NCBI GenBank assembly: GCA_016946835.1
Contig: JACVTC010000369.1
Location: 1-36,504, forward strand
Direction of reading: 5' to 3'
Origin: Neocallimastix lanati (nom. inval.)
Taxonomy: Eukaryota; Neocallimastigomycota; Neocallimastigomycetes; Neocallimastigales; Neocallimastigaceae
Length of the DNA: 36,504 nucleotides
The position numbers and the translations under genes are program-made. Shown one piece after another: positions 20,138 through 27,985 of this stretch; the first letter of the stretch is position 1, and each line of letters starts with the position of its first letter. Under the pieces are notes generated by a model that was not told where the DNA came from, searched no databases, and saw only the letters and a program-made list of their open reading frames with translations.

Positions 20138-23100
20138 TTAGTTATAAGCTATTGAAATAGGTTTTCTTCCATTTTGTAAATATTGTAAATAAATATTTTG
20201 ATTTCGGGGGTTATTTTCAACTTCGTCTGAAGGAACCCAATTGTAAGCAGTTCTATATTTATACCTGATTCTGTATTCATATTGATTCTTTTTATAATTA
20301 GTTCTAAATCCTGAGATTTCAATTATATCATTAACAGATTCATCATGAGTTCTTCTTTTTAAAAACTTTTGAGGCGTTGGAATAAAAGGTTCTAACTCCG
20401 AAACATGGAATATAGGATGATGTTTTGGAAAAGGTGACCTTTTAATATCTATTTTATAATTATGATTATTCAGAACATCTATTACTTTATATGGTCCATA
20501 TTTACAAGGAGCTAACTTTGAACTATCTTCGATATTTAGTGATGGAGGAGCTTGTATCCAAACTAAATCATTTTCTTTAAATATTGGAGGTGGCATTCTC
20601 TTTTTATCTGCGTGTATTTTATATAGTTCTTTTGACCTTAATAAAACATCATTAATATGATTAAAGTTCATACTTAAGTCCTTAATAATTTTATTATTAG
20701 TATCAATATCAGGTAATAAGAAAAATTCATCCATAGATGGATGAAACCCATAATTAATAAAGAAGGGTGTTTCTTTTGTAGATTCATTAATGGAGTTATT
20801 ATAAACAAATTCAGCAAGGTGAATCCATTCAATCCAATCATCATGATAATATGATCTTGAGTAAGCTCTTAAATATTGTTCAATAAAAGAATTACATCTT
20901 TCAACTTGACCAACTGTTTCATGATGGTCAGTTGTAGCGATTTTTGATTTAATGTTTAAATATTCCATTACTTCTTTCCAAAGAGCACTTGTAAATTGAG
21001 ATCCTCTATCTGTATACATATCACAAGGCAATCCGTGTAGTTTAAATATATTTGTAATGAAAGCTTTGGCAGTTTGTTTGGCATCAGGTATTTGTTTAAA
21101 TGGAATTAAATGTATCATCTTAGAGAAACAATCAACAACTACCATAATAACGGTGTATCCTTTAGAATAAGGAAGACCACATAGGAAATCAATTTCGATA
21201 GACTTCCAAGGTCTATCGGGAGTATCTAAAGGTTGTAAAAGACCATATTTCCTATGTCTATTAACCTTGTTTCTTGCACAACATTCACAAGAATTAACAT
21301 AACTTGTAACATCTTCATGTATTTTTGGCCACCAAAAGTTTCTTGTAATTAGTTCTAAAGTTCTTCTTATACCAAGATGTCCAGAAGTGGGTTTTTCATG
21401 ATATTTTTCTAAAATTTCTAATCTAAGTGATTCAGGAATATAAATTAAATTGTTATATAATATAATATTATCTTTTATTTTAAATCTTTCCATTTTCCTA
21501 AATGGTTTATAAGCATAATTATTTTTAACATTGTTTTCACTAAAGTATAATTTAATATCTTCAGCAGTAGCATCTTCTTTAATAGCATCAATAATTTTTT
21601 CTAGTAAATTACTCATAATTCCTATAAAACAGGGAACTTCTTTTACATTTTTAATATCTAATATATTTTCTGGTTTAATATCTTCGTTATTCTTCATATA
21701 GTCAGGTCTTCTTGAAAGACTATCTGGTTTCCCATTTTTTGTTCCTTGTCTATATATAAGTTGGAAATCATATTCCTGAAAGAATAAGTGCCATCTATGC
21801 TGTCTTTGATTACCAACTTTTCCTCCTAAAGTATAGATTAAATTTCTATGGTCAGTATAGACAGTAATTTTATGTTTTGCACCAAGTAAAAGATGTCGCC
21901 AAGTTAAGAAAGAATCTCTAATAGCTAATAACTCTTTTTCTGTAATGGTATAATTTATTTCGGAGCCTTGTAAACTTCTTGAAAAGTAAGCAACAGGATG
22001 TAATTTATTATTTTCATCTTTCTGAGATAAAACAGCACCTATAGCATAGTTACTTGCATCACATTCTACTATGAATGGTTTAGTTACATCTGGGTGATGC
22101 AGTACTGGAGAAGTAGTTAATTTACTTTTTAATAATTTAAATGAATTTCCACAATTTGTATCCCAAATAAATTTTGTATTTTTTCTTGTTAAATTATGGA
22201 GAGGCTTAGCTATTTTTGCAAAATTTTTTACAAATCTCCTATAGTAATTACATAAGCCTAAAAATCGTTGTACTTCTTTAATATTTTTCGGAGTTGGCCA
22301 CTCTTCTATAGATTTAATTTTCTTTGGGTCAGTAGATACACCATCACCAGATAAAATGTAACCTAGGAATTCAACTTTTTCTTTATCGAATTCACATTTT
22401 TCTAATTTTGCGTATAAATTATTATTAATTAAAGTTTGTAATACATTTCTTACTTGTTTGTGATGTTCTTCCAAATCCTCAGAATAAATTAAAATATCAT
22501 CCAAATATAAAATAACACTTTTTTCCAAATAAGGTCTGAGTACAGAATTAATAAATGATTGAAAAGTGGCTGGGGCATTTTTCAACCCAAAAGGCATTAC
22601 GAGATATTCGTAATGACCATATTTAGTTCGAAAAGCTGTTTTATATTCATCCCCCTCTTTTATACGAATTAGGTTATAGGCAGATCTTAGATCTAATTTT
22701 GTGAAATATTTTGCACCTTTAACCTTTTCAATAATATCATTAATAAGTGGAAGAGGATATGAATTTCTAATGGTAACAGCGTTTAACTTCTTGTAATCCA
22801 CACACAATCTTAAAGAACCATCTTTCTTTTTTTGAAATAAGACAGGATAACCAGCTGGAGATTCAGAAGGTCTAATAAATCCCTTCTTTAAATTTTCTTC
22901 TATATATTCTTTTAAAACTTTATTTTCTTCTTCAGATAATGGGTAGATAGGTCCGTAATGAAGAGAAGCATCCTTTTCTAAAACTATTTTACAGTCAGTT
23001 AAACGATGTGGCGGTAGTTTATCTGCTTCTTTCTTACTAAATACAACAGCCAAATCTCGATATTGAAGCGGAATATTTTCGATTTTTATATCTTCAATAT

Positions 23101-23515
23101 CTTCTTCATAATTTTCTTTATTTGTTAAAAATGAATAAATTAAATAATTATAGTTAAATTTATTATTAATTTTATATTTTTTATTTTGGTGATTGTTTTT
23201 TAATTTAAAAAATATTTTATTGGTTAAAAAATTAAATTTTTTATGAAGAAATTTTTTATATTTATTAAGTTTAAAATTTAATTTATTTTGATTAAAATTT
23301 TTGAAATTTTTTGAATTTTTTGTATAATTAAATTTTTTTATGTATTTATGTTTTAAAAAATAATTTTTTAAAAATCTTTTTATCACTGAATTAAACCGAG
23401 AATAATATTGTGGATTTTTATTAGTATTTTTATTAATTTTGTTATAAAAGTGAGAATTTAAATAAGAATATAGGAAGTTTTTATCATAGTCATAATGAAT
23501 ATTAAACTTCCTCAT
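20138..23515 (-). CDS. pol: E3 Pol: RT, RNase H, integrase, chromodomain
   Basis: A 1125-codon ORF. Residues 1-10 are the last part of the protease (MRKFNIHYD, the NP..DW-type end of retropepsin), so the ATG at 23515 is not the real start; the frame is shifted by one base from the protease ORF at 23560-23769. A basic Lys/Asn/Phe-rich stretch (about 15-130) precedes RT, which has YLDD at 337-340. RNase H follows (ECDAS, TEKE, YTDH, PDSLSR). Integrase has H706, H713, a Cys pair in CECC, and D776, D836, E872. The last 60 residues, with YEYRIRYKYR..YNWVPSDEV, look like a chromodomain, which in chromoviruses directs insertion to marked chromatin. All catalytic residues are present. Confidence 0.9.
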   Translation of the reverse strand: MRKFNIHYDYDKNFLYSYLNSHFYNKINKNTNKNPQYYSRFNSVIKRFLKNYFLKHKYIKKFNYTKNSKNFKNFNQNKLNFKLNKYKKFLHKKFNFLTNKIFFKLKNNHQNKKYKINNKFNYNYLIYSFLTNKENYEEDIEDIKIENIPLQYRDLAVVFSKKEADKLPPHRLTDCKIVLEKDASLHYGPIYPLSEEENKVLKEYIEENLKKGFIRPSESPAGYPVLFQKKKDGSLRLCVDYKKLNAVTIRNSYPLPLINDIIEKVKGAKYFTKLDLRSAYNLIRIKEGDEYKTAFRTKYGHYEYLVMPFGLKNAPATFQSFINSVLRPYLEKSVILYLDDILIYSEDLEEHHKQVRNVLQTLINNNLYAKLEKCEFDKEKVEFLGYILSGDGVSTDPKKIKSIEEWPTPKNIKEVQRFLGLCNYYRRFVKNFAKIAKPLHNLTRKNTKFIWDTNCGNSFKLLKSKLTTSPVLHHPDVTKPFIVECDASNYAIGAVLSQKDENNKLHPVAYFSRSLQGSEINYTITEKELLAIRDSFLTWRHLLLGAKHKITVYTDHRNLIYTLGGKVGNQRQHRWHLFFQEYDFQLIYRQGTKNGKPDSLSRRPDYMKNNEDIKPENILDIKNVKEVPCFIGIMSNLLEKIIDAIKEDATAEDIKLYFSENNVKNNYAYKPFRKMERFKIKDNIILYNNLIYIPESLRLEILEKYHEKPTSGHLGIRRTLELITRNFWWPKIHEDVTSYVNSCECCARNKVNRHRKYGLLQPLDTPDRPWKSIEIDFLCGLPYSKGYTVIMVVVDCFSKMIHLIPFKQIPDAKQTAKAFITNIFKLHGLPCDMYTDRGSQFTSALWKEVMEYLNIKSKIATTDHHETVGQVERCNSFIEQYLRAYSRSYYHDDWIEWIHLAEFVYNNSINESTKETPFFINYGFHPSMDEFFLLPDIDTNNKIIKDLSMNFNHINDVLLRSKELYKIHADKKRMPPPIFKENDLVWIQAPPSLNIEDSSKLAPCKYGPYKVIDVLNNHNYKIDIKRSPFPKHHPIFHVSELEPFIPTPQKFLKRRTHDESVNDIIEISGFRTNYKKNQYEYRIRYKYRTAYNWVPSDEVENNPRNQNIYLQYLQNGRKPISIAYN

Positions 23516-23559
23516 AAATTGGTTTCCAAAAAGTAGTTTTGTTGGGATACAATTCGAAA

Positions 23560-23769
23560 TTAAAAATTTTCTCTGAAATTTTTAAAATAAACTCTTTTAT
23601 TTTCATTAATTTTGATTTGAAATTTTAGCCAAACATAATTCTTTATCTGGGTTGTATCACCAGAAATTCCTTTGACTAAAATTTTTGATTTTAAATTATA
23701 TTTTTTCAATTTTAATGTTTTTACTAATTCTTCTGTAATAAAATTACAGAAGGAGCCTGAATCTAACAT
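23560..23769 (-). CDS. E3 protease fragment (frameshifted)
   Basis: A short ORF with MLDSGSFCNFI, the DSG active site of a retropepsin, and the flap region KGISGDTTQI. The reading frame is open upstream to the gag frameshift site at 23967, so the ATG is internal. It ends at 23560, where homology to protease continues in the frame that leads into the RT ORF, through a CIPTKLLFGNQF segment. A single extra base in the short T run at about 23577-23581 (A run on the element strand) explains the break. It is either a recent mutation or a homopolymer sequencing error. Confidence 0.8.
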   Translation of the reverse strand: MLDSGSFCNFITEELVKTLKLKKYNLKSKILVKGISGDTTQIKNYVWLKFQIKINENKRVYFKNFRENF

Positions 23770-23939
23770 CGATTCAGTTTTTAATTTATTATTATCATTT
23801 TTAATATTTTTTATATTATTTGAAAATGTTGTTGGAATATATGTATCAAATAAAAGGAAAGTTGAAGGTAATTTTTTATTTACTACATTATTAAATGTAG
23901 GAAAATTATAATGAAGAATTCTTGTGTTTTTTATTATAT

Positions 23940-23973
23940 TGGACTTCTGTTGAAGTCCATAGTTTAGTTTTTT
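23940..23973 (-). promoter_or_regulatory. E3 -1 programmed frameshift signal
   Basis: On the minus strand: A AAA AAC (23973-23967) in gag phase, directly followed by the gag stop TAA within a 7-nt spacer (23966-23960), then a perfect hairpin TGGACTTC-AACA-GAAGTCCA (23959-23940, 8 bp). After a -1 slip the frame is open into the protease DSG motif. The hairpin differs from those of E1 and E2, but spacing is the same. Confidence 0.88.
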
Positions 23974-24935
23974 GTTTTATTATTATTGCTACTAGTTTTA
24001 TTACTATTATAATTGTTATTATTGTAATTATTATTATAATTACTTTTGTTATTATAATTGTTATTAGAATTATAATTTTTATCATGATTAATATGGGTAC
24101 TAACGTGTTTTGAATGTTTATTATTACTGCTTCTAAAAAGTTTTGAATTACCATTATTTGTTTTTATTTGATTTTTTGTTTTTAATGTATTTTCAAGTAA
24201 AATACATTTAGTATAAATAGTACCAAGATCAACAGGGAATTCTTCCATTTCTTCAATTACTTCTTGGAATTTTGAATGTAACCCATTATAAAAAATTAAA
24301 ACTAAGGCTTCTTCACTGAATCCAAGACCATTCGAAAGAGTTCTAAATTGTTCAATATAATCATTTATTTTCCCATAATTATGTTTCAATTTTATTAATT
24401 GAATCTTAGCTAATTTTTTGCTTGCAACGTTGGAAAATGCTTTTCTTAATTCAGTAGTCAATTCAGAAAGAGTTTTTGGGTTAGTATTCTTGTACGTAGC
24501 TAGATACCAATTACGAGCGCCATCCCTCAAACGGGATTTAATAAAGTTAATTTTGATATCTTCTGTAGCTTCTGAATTTGGATATGTTTTAAAAGTATCT
24601 TCACAAAGTTGACAGAATAGATCAGTTTCTTTAGTATCTCCAGAGAAAAATCCAGGTTCAGGAACTTGTTGTAAACGGTTTGAAAAAGCATTCCTCATAA
24701 TAACATCATTGTCATCATCACGTCTAGTAGTGGTAGATACATTATCCTCTTGTGTTTGACTAGTAGAAGGAATATCATTTGTAGCAATATTTATATTTAA
24801 CTTTTCATCTAAAATTTTTGTTAAATTAGATAATTGATTAATAATATTTTTATTATCTTTGTAAAGTGTATAAAGTTTTTTTTGTAAGTCCTTGTTATAT
24901 TCATTAAAATCTTCTTTTAATAAAAAAACTATCAT
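23964..24935 (-). CDS. gag: E3 Gag (main ORF; true start at 25041)
   Basis: A 323-codon ORF matching Ty3/gypsy retrotransposon Gag: EPGFFSGDTKETDLFCQLCE, ARNWYLATY, LIKLKHNYGKINDYIEQFRTL, LVLIFYNGLH. It ends in an Asn/Tyr/Ser-rich tail with no CCHC zinc knuckle, unlike E1 and E2; a few His and Lys residues may bind RNA instead. The apparent ATG at 24935 is internal: an ATG at 25041, 34 bp after the LTR, opens a frame (MSFYNNVWADIAPMSEVNK...) that runs in step until a 7-A run at 24922-24928, where one base puts it out of phase. The gag stop follows the slippery heptamer directly. Confidence 0.87.
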   Translation of the reverse strand: MIVFLLKEDFNEYNKDLQKKLYTLYKDNKNIINQLSNLTKILDEKLNINIATNDIPSTSQTQEDNVSTTTRRDDDNDVIMRNAFSNRLQQVPEPGFFSGDTKETDLFCQLCEDTFKTYPNSEATEDIKINFIKSRLRDGARNWYLATYKNTNPKTLSELTTELRKAFSNVASKKLAKIQLIKLKHNYGKINDYIEQFRTLSNGLGFSEEALVLIFYNGLHSKFQEVIEEMEEFPVDLGTIYTKCILLENTLKTKNQIKTNNGNSKLFRSSNNKHSKHVSTHINHDKNYNSNNNYNNKSNYNNNYNNNNYNSNKTSSNNNKTKN

Positions 24936-25041
24936 TAACAGAAGAAGCCAATTCGGATACAGTAACTTGGGCGTCAGACCTTAATTTATTAACTTCTGAC
25001 ATTGGAGCAATGTCAGCCCATACATTATTGTAAAAAGACAT
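24936..25041 (-). CDS. N-terminal part of E3 Gag, out of frame with the rest
   Basis: Starting at the ATG 25041-25039, about 35 codons can be read before the frame meets the homopolymer at 24922-24928 and then stops. The peptide has SDAQVTVSELASSVND and matches the expected N-terminus of this Gag by position. One surplus base in the A run is the simplest explanation. Confidence 0.65.
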
Positions 25042-25075
25042 ATTAAAGTAGTAACCAAAACTAGGGTAAGGTTAT

Positions 25076-25811
25076 TGTTAAAATTAAGATATAAAATAGT
25101 TTTATGATTAATAACGTTACTAGGTTAATATGTTGAATTATATATTAATAATTCAACAATAATTAATTAATAATAATATAAAAATAATATAAGATAAATA
25201 GTTAAGTTATTTAAACACTTAATATCTAAGAATATTTTAAATAATAATTTCTTTGAAGGATTTATGAAAATATTTATTTATTGAATTATTAGTATATAAT
25301 TATTGTAAGTACAATAACCTTACAAAGAACATAAAAGATAGATTTTTACATCTTTCTTTTATACTTTGTAAGTTACATAATAATAATATTTAATTATAAG
25401 ATATTAATAATATAGTAATATGAATATTAATAAAATATTAAGATAATAACAATATCGATATGTTTAAAATATTTAATATAACTAAATAAATTTAATTTAT
25501 AATTATATAATTAATTTGAATAATTAAAAATAGTAGTTAATATATATGATGTAAACATATATATAAACATAATATAAATAAATACATGTGACGTCATATG
25601 TAGATAATTGAAATTATTAATATAAATCTTATTTACTAATATTCTCAGAATTATTAGGCCTAAGATAATTCCTTAAATATTAAATAAGAATTTATATTAA
25701 TTATTAATTATTTAAATATATATATTATTTATAATTAAATAAATAATATTTGTTAACTATTGAAATGTAAATAACTGAAATTGAGATTTCAATTCAGTTA
25801 TAATTTCAACA
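25076..25811 (-). repeat. E3 5' LTR (right copy)
   Basis: 736 bp, matching 18805-19540 except at one position I could see. In the element's orientation it is the promoter LTR, and its transcript enters gag after only 34 bp. The hairpin repeats at 25319-25372. Confidence 0.95.
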
Positions 25812-25816
25812 CTAAA
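25812..25816. repeat. CTAAA target-site duplication, right copy (E3)
   Basis: Partner of 18800-18804. The sequence after it (GACTAAGATAAC...) was next to position 18804 before E3 arrived. Confidence 0.88.
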
Positions 25817-25849
25817 GACTAAGATAACTTAACACCTCTCTATTCGAGT

Positions 25850-26323
25850 TGTTAATTATAAACACCAAATTAATTAATTCTATAATTATTATTTCTTTTT
25901 TTTACACGAGAGTATAGCGCAGTACTTTATAACTCTTATTTGTTATCAGTTACTGGGCTTACACTGAGTAATATTTTTTATTTAATAATTATAATTTTAT
26001 TTATTAATATTAATATTTATAATAACAATTTACGTTAATAGTAACGCTAGTGCGTTACAGTTACAAGTTCAATTATTATTTATACATGTCAATAATATTA
26101 TGATTGGTAAATAATTTAATTTAACTTAGTTTACTAATCACTAAATAAAATATATTTAAATAAATATTTAACTATATAATTATTTATAAAATAATAAAAT
26201 TTAATGTACGAAAGTAATAAAAGATTTCATTTGATTAGCCGAAATTGCTAGCTGTTTAGAGATACGTTACGTAACCAAAGAACTATCATTGGATAGGCTT
26301 GAAGTTACCATGTATCTGTTACA
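25850..26323 (-). repeat. Probable E4 3' LTR (left boundary uncertain)
   Basis: The right edge is clear: plus-strand ...CTGTTACA (26323) abuts the purine tract that precedes E4 pol. The left edge is a guess at TGTTAATT near 25850, since no second LTR copy is present for comparison. AT-rich with no ORF. Confidence 0.4.
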
Positions 26324-26338
26324 AGGCCTCTCCCAAGG
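26324..26338 (-). promoter_or_regulatory. E4 polypurine tract
   Basis: On the element strand CCTTGGGAGAGGCCT lies between the pol stop and TGTAACAG, the presumed LTR start. Confidence 0.6.
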
Positions 26339-26347
26339 AGCAAGCTA

Positions 26348-27985
26348 CTAATGGTTGACGACGCTAGCGATGAACTGGCTATAGCTAAAATCTTGGTAAT
26401 CCTCCAGCAATTCTGCGTAGTGAGGATTGTCGTCGATCACGTCGGCGTTGACCCACTCTTGTTTATCATTCTGGTACGCAACCAGGTATTGATAAAGTCC
26501 TTGATATTTCCTTGATCCAAGGATATGAATTATCTTTTGGTTTCCTGCAGGGGCCGGCACTAATGTTTTAGGTAATTTGTAGAATGGTTCCAATTCACTC
26601 ACATGGAACACTGGGTACATATTTGGGAAAGGTGAACGACTTATATCTAATCTATAATTCTTCTTTTCTTCGTCGACACCAACTACCTTGAATGGTCCGA
26701 ATTTTCTTGTTGCAAGTTTGTAAAATGGCAACTCGTCATAATTTTCAGGTTTCTTTAGCCATACTTTATCTAACAACCTGTACCTAGGGTAATTATCTGT
26801 ACGGGTCCTATCCATATTATCCAGGTATCTTGTTTGGGCAATTTCTAGGATGTGCTTTAGGTTTCCCAAGTTGTGAGCAAAGCTATCGATCATTTTAGCT
26901 TCACCTAACGAATGTACTAAATCGGCTGTCTTAGGGGAGTTATGTACCTGGTAGTTATATAAGGTGAGGAAAGGAGATTGTTGGGTAGAAGCGTGGATTG
27001 CGTTGTTATAGCAGAACTCTGCTAAGAACAGGTAGTCCATCCAACTTTCATCATCGTAAGTTCCCACAAAGCACCGTAAATAAGTCTCCACGTAGGCATT
27101 GTTCCTTTCCACTTGGCCTACTGTCTCGTGGTGACTAGTGGTAGCATGGTTTACTTCGGTCCCGAAGAACTCTAGTAGCTCCTTCCATACCTGACTGGTG
27201 AACTGAACTCCTCTATCAGTTGTAACTACTTTAGGGAATCCATGCAACCTGTAAATCTCCTTTAGGAATGCGTCAGCAGTCTCGTTAGCGTTTGGCACAT
27301 GTTTGAATCCTATCAGGTGTATCATCTTGGTTAATTTATCACAGCATACCAAGATACAACCTGCTCTTTTCGTTTCCCAAACGTAACCACTATTGGTCCT
27401 TACTCTACTCTTCATTGGCAGATCAGTTATAAAGTCCAATTGTACCTCTTGCCAGGGTAATTCTGCGACCGGAACTCTTACCGCAGTACCATATTCTTTA
27501 TGGCGATCATCCTTCTTAGTAGCGCAGGTTCTACAAGCTTTTACGTAGCCTGATATATCCTTCCTCATCTTCGGCCAGTAGAAATTCCTAGATACTAGGT
27601 CCGAAGTCTTATCAATTCCTAAGTGTCCTGCGTACTCCGAGTCATGGTTTAATTGAATAATTGTTTTCCTGAACGTTGTGGGCACGTAAATTTGTTCAGG
27701 GTTTTCCTTTCTAACCAGAAGGCCATCTACTTCTAGCCAATGCTTCTTGTTGTAATTATTTCTGGCATCTTCTGCTAGATCTTTCATAATCTCTTGGGCC
27801 ATTTTGTCCTGTCGGTAGGCCTGCTTGATATCATCCACGAAATTGGTAGCTAAGGCTAGATAACTGGCTTCTCCATCTACGTCATCAAATCCTACCAATT
27901 GATCGGGTTTTAATAGACTATCTTTATCAAATTCTTTACCCTCAGTTTTCTCTGTCTCAACTCTTGAGAGGGCTTGCTTTACCAT
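26348..27985 (-). CDS. E4 integrase and chromodomain (pol 3' part)
   Basis: A 545-codon ORF, the C-terminal part of Pol. It starts in the last residues of RNase H (ALSRVE, the end of the usual ADALSR), so its ATG is not a true start. Integrase zinc-binding domain: H114, H121, C151, C154. Catalytic triad: D184, D257, E293, with 35 residues between the last two. Between the first two aspartates an extra loop of about 15 residues (SRVRTNSGYVWETKRAG) is absent from E3. The C-terminal region has the HPVFHVSELEPF-type tether (MYPVFHVSELEPF) and a chromodomain-like end (YLVAYQNDKQEWVNADVIDDN). It inserts the DNA copy in the host genome. The frame differs from the RT ORF by an indel near 27970. Confidence 0.9.
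   Translation of the reverse strand: MVKQALSRVETEKTEGKEFDKDSLLKPDQLVGFDDVDGEASYLALATNFVDDIKQAYRQDKMAQEIMKDLAEDARNNYNKKHWLEVDGLLVRKENPEQIYVPTTFRKTIIQLNHDSEYAGHLGIDKTSDLVSRNFYWPKMRKDISGYVKACRTCATKKDDRHKEYGTAVRVPVAELPWQEVQLDFITDLPMKSRVRTNSGYVWETKRAGCILVCCDKLTKMIHLIGFKHVPNANETADAFLKEIYRLHGFPKVVTTDRGVQFTSQVWKELLEFFGTEVNHATTSHHETVGQVERNNAYVETYLRCFVGTYDDESWMDYLFLAEFCYNNAIHASTQQSPFLTLYNYQVHNSPKTADLVHSLGEAKMIDSFAHNLGNLKHILEIAQTRYLDNMDRTRTDNYPRYRLLDKVWLKKPENYDELPFYKLATRKFGPFKVVGVDEEKKNYRLDISRSPFPNMYPVFHVSELEPFYKLPKTLVPAPAGNQKIIHILGSRKYQGLYQYLVAYQNDKQEWVNADVIDDNPHYAELLEDYQDFSYSQFIASVVNH

Larger units (their letters stand above)
18805..25811 (-). mobile_element. Element E3: chromodomain-type Ty3/gypsy retrotransposon
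   Basis: Minus-strand element with 736-bp LTRs at each end that differ at one site I could find (G at 19532, A at 25803), a CTAAA duplication, gag, -1 frameshift signal, protease-pol and a polypurine tract beside the left LTR. Near-identical LTRs mean a recent insertion. Even so, gag and protease each carry one single-base frameshift in a homopolymer. The leader is only 34 bp, with no recognisable tRNA-type PBS. Confidence 0.92.

Noticed and set aside
24418-24612. Plus-strand ORF inside E3 gag
   Set aside because: It is antisense to the capsid coding region, with no recognisable domain and no promoter. The same applies to the plus-strand ORFs inside E4 at 28498-29010 and 29848-30454.
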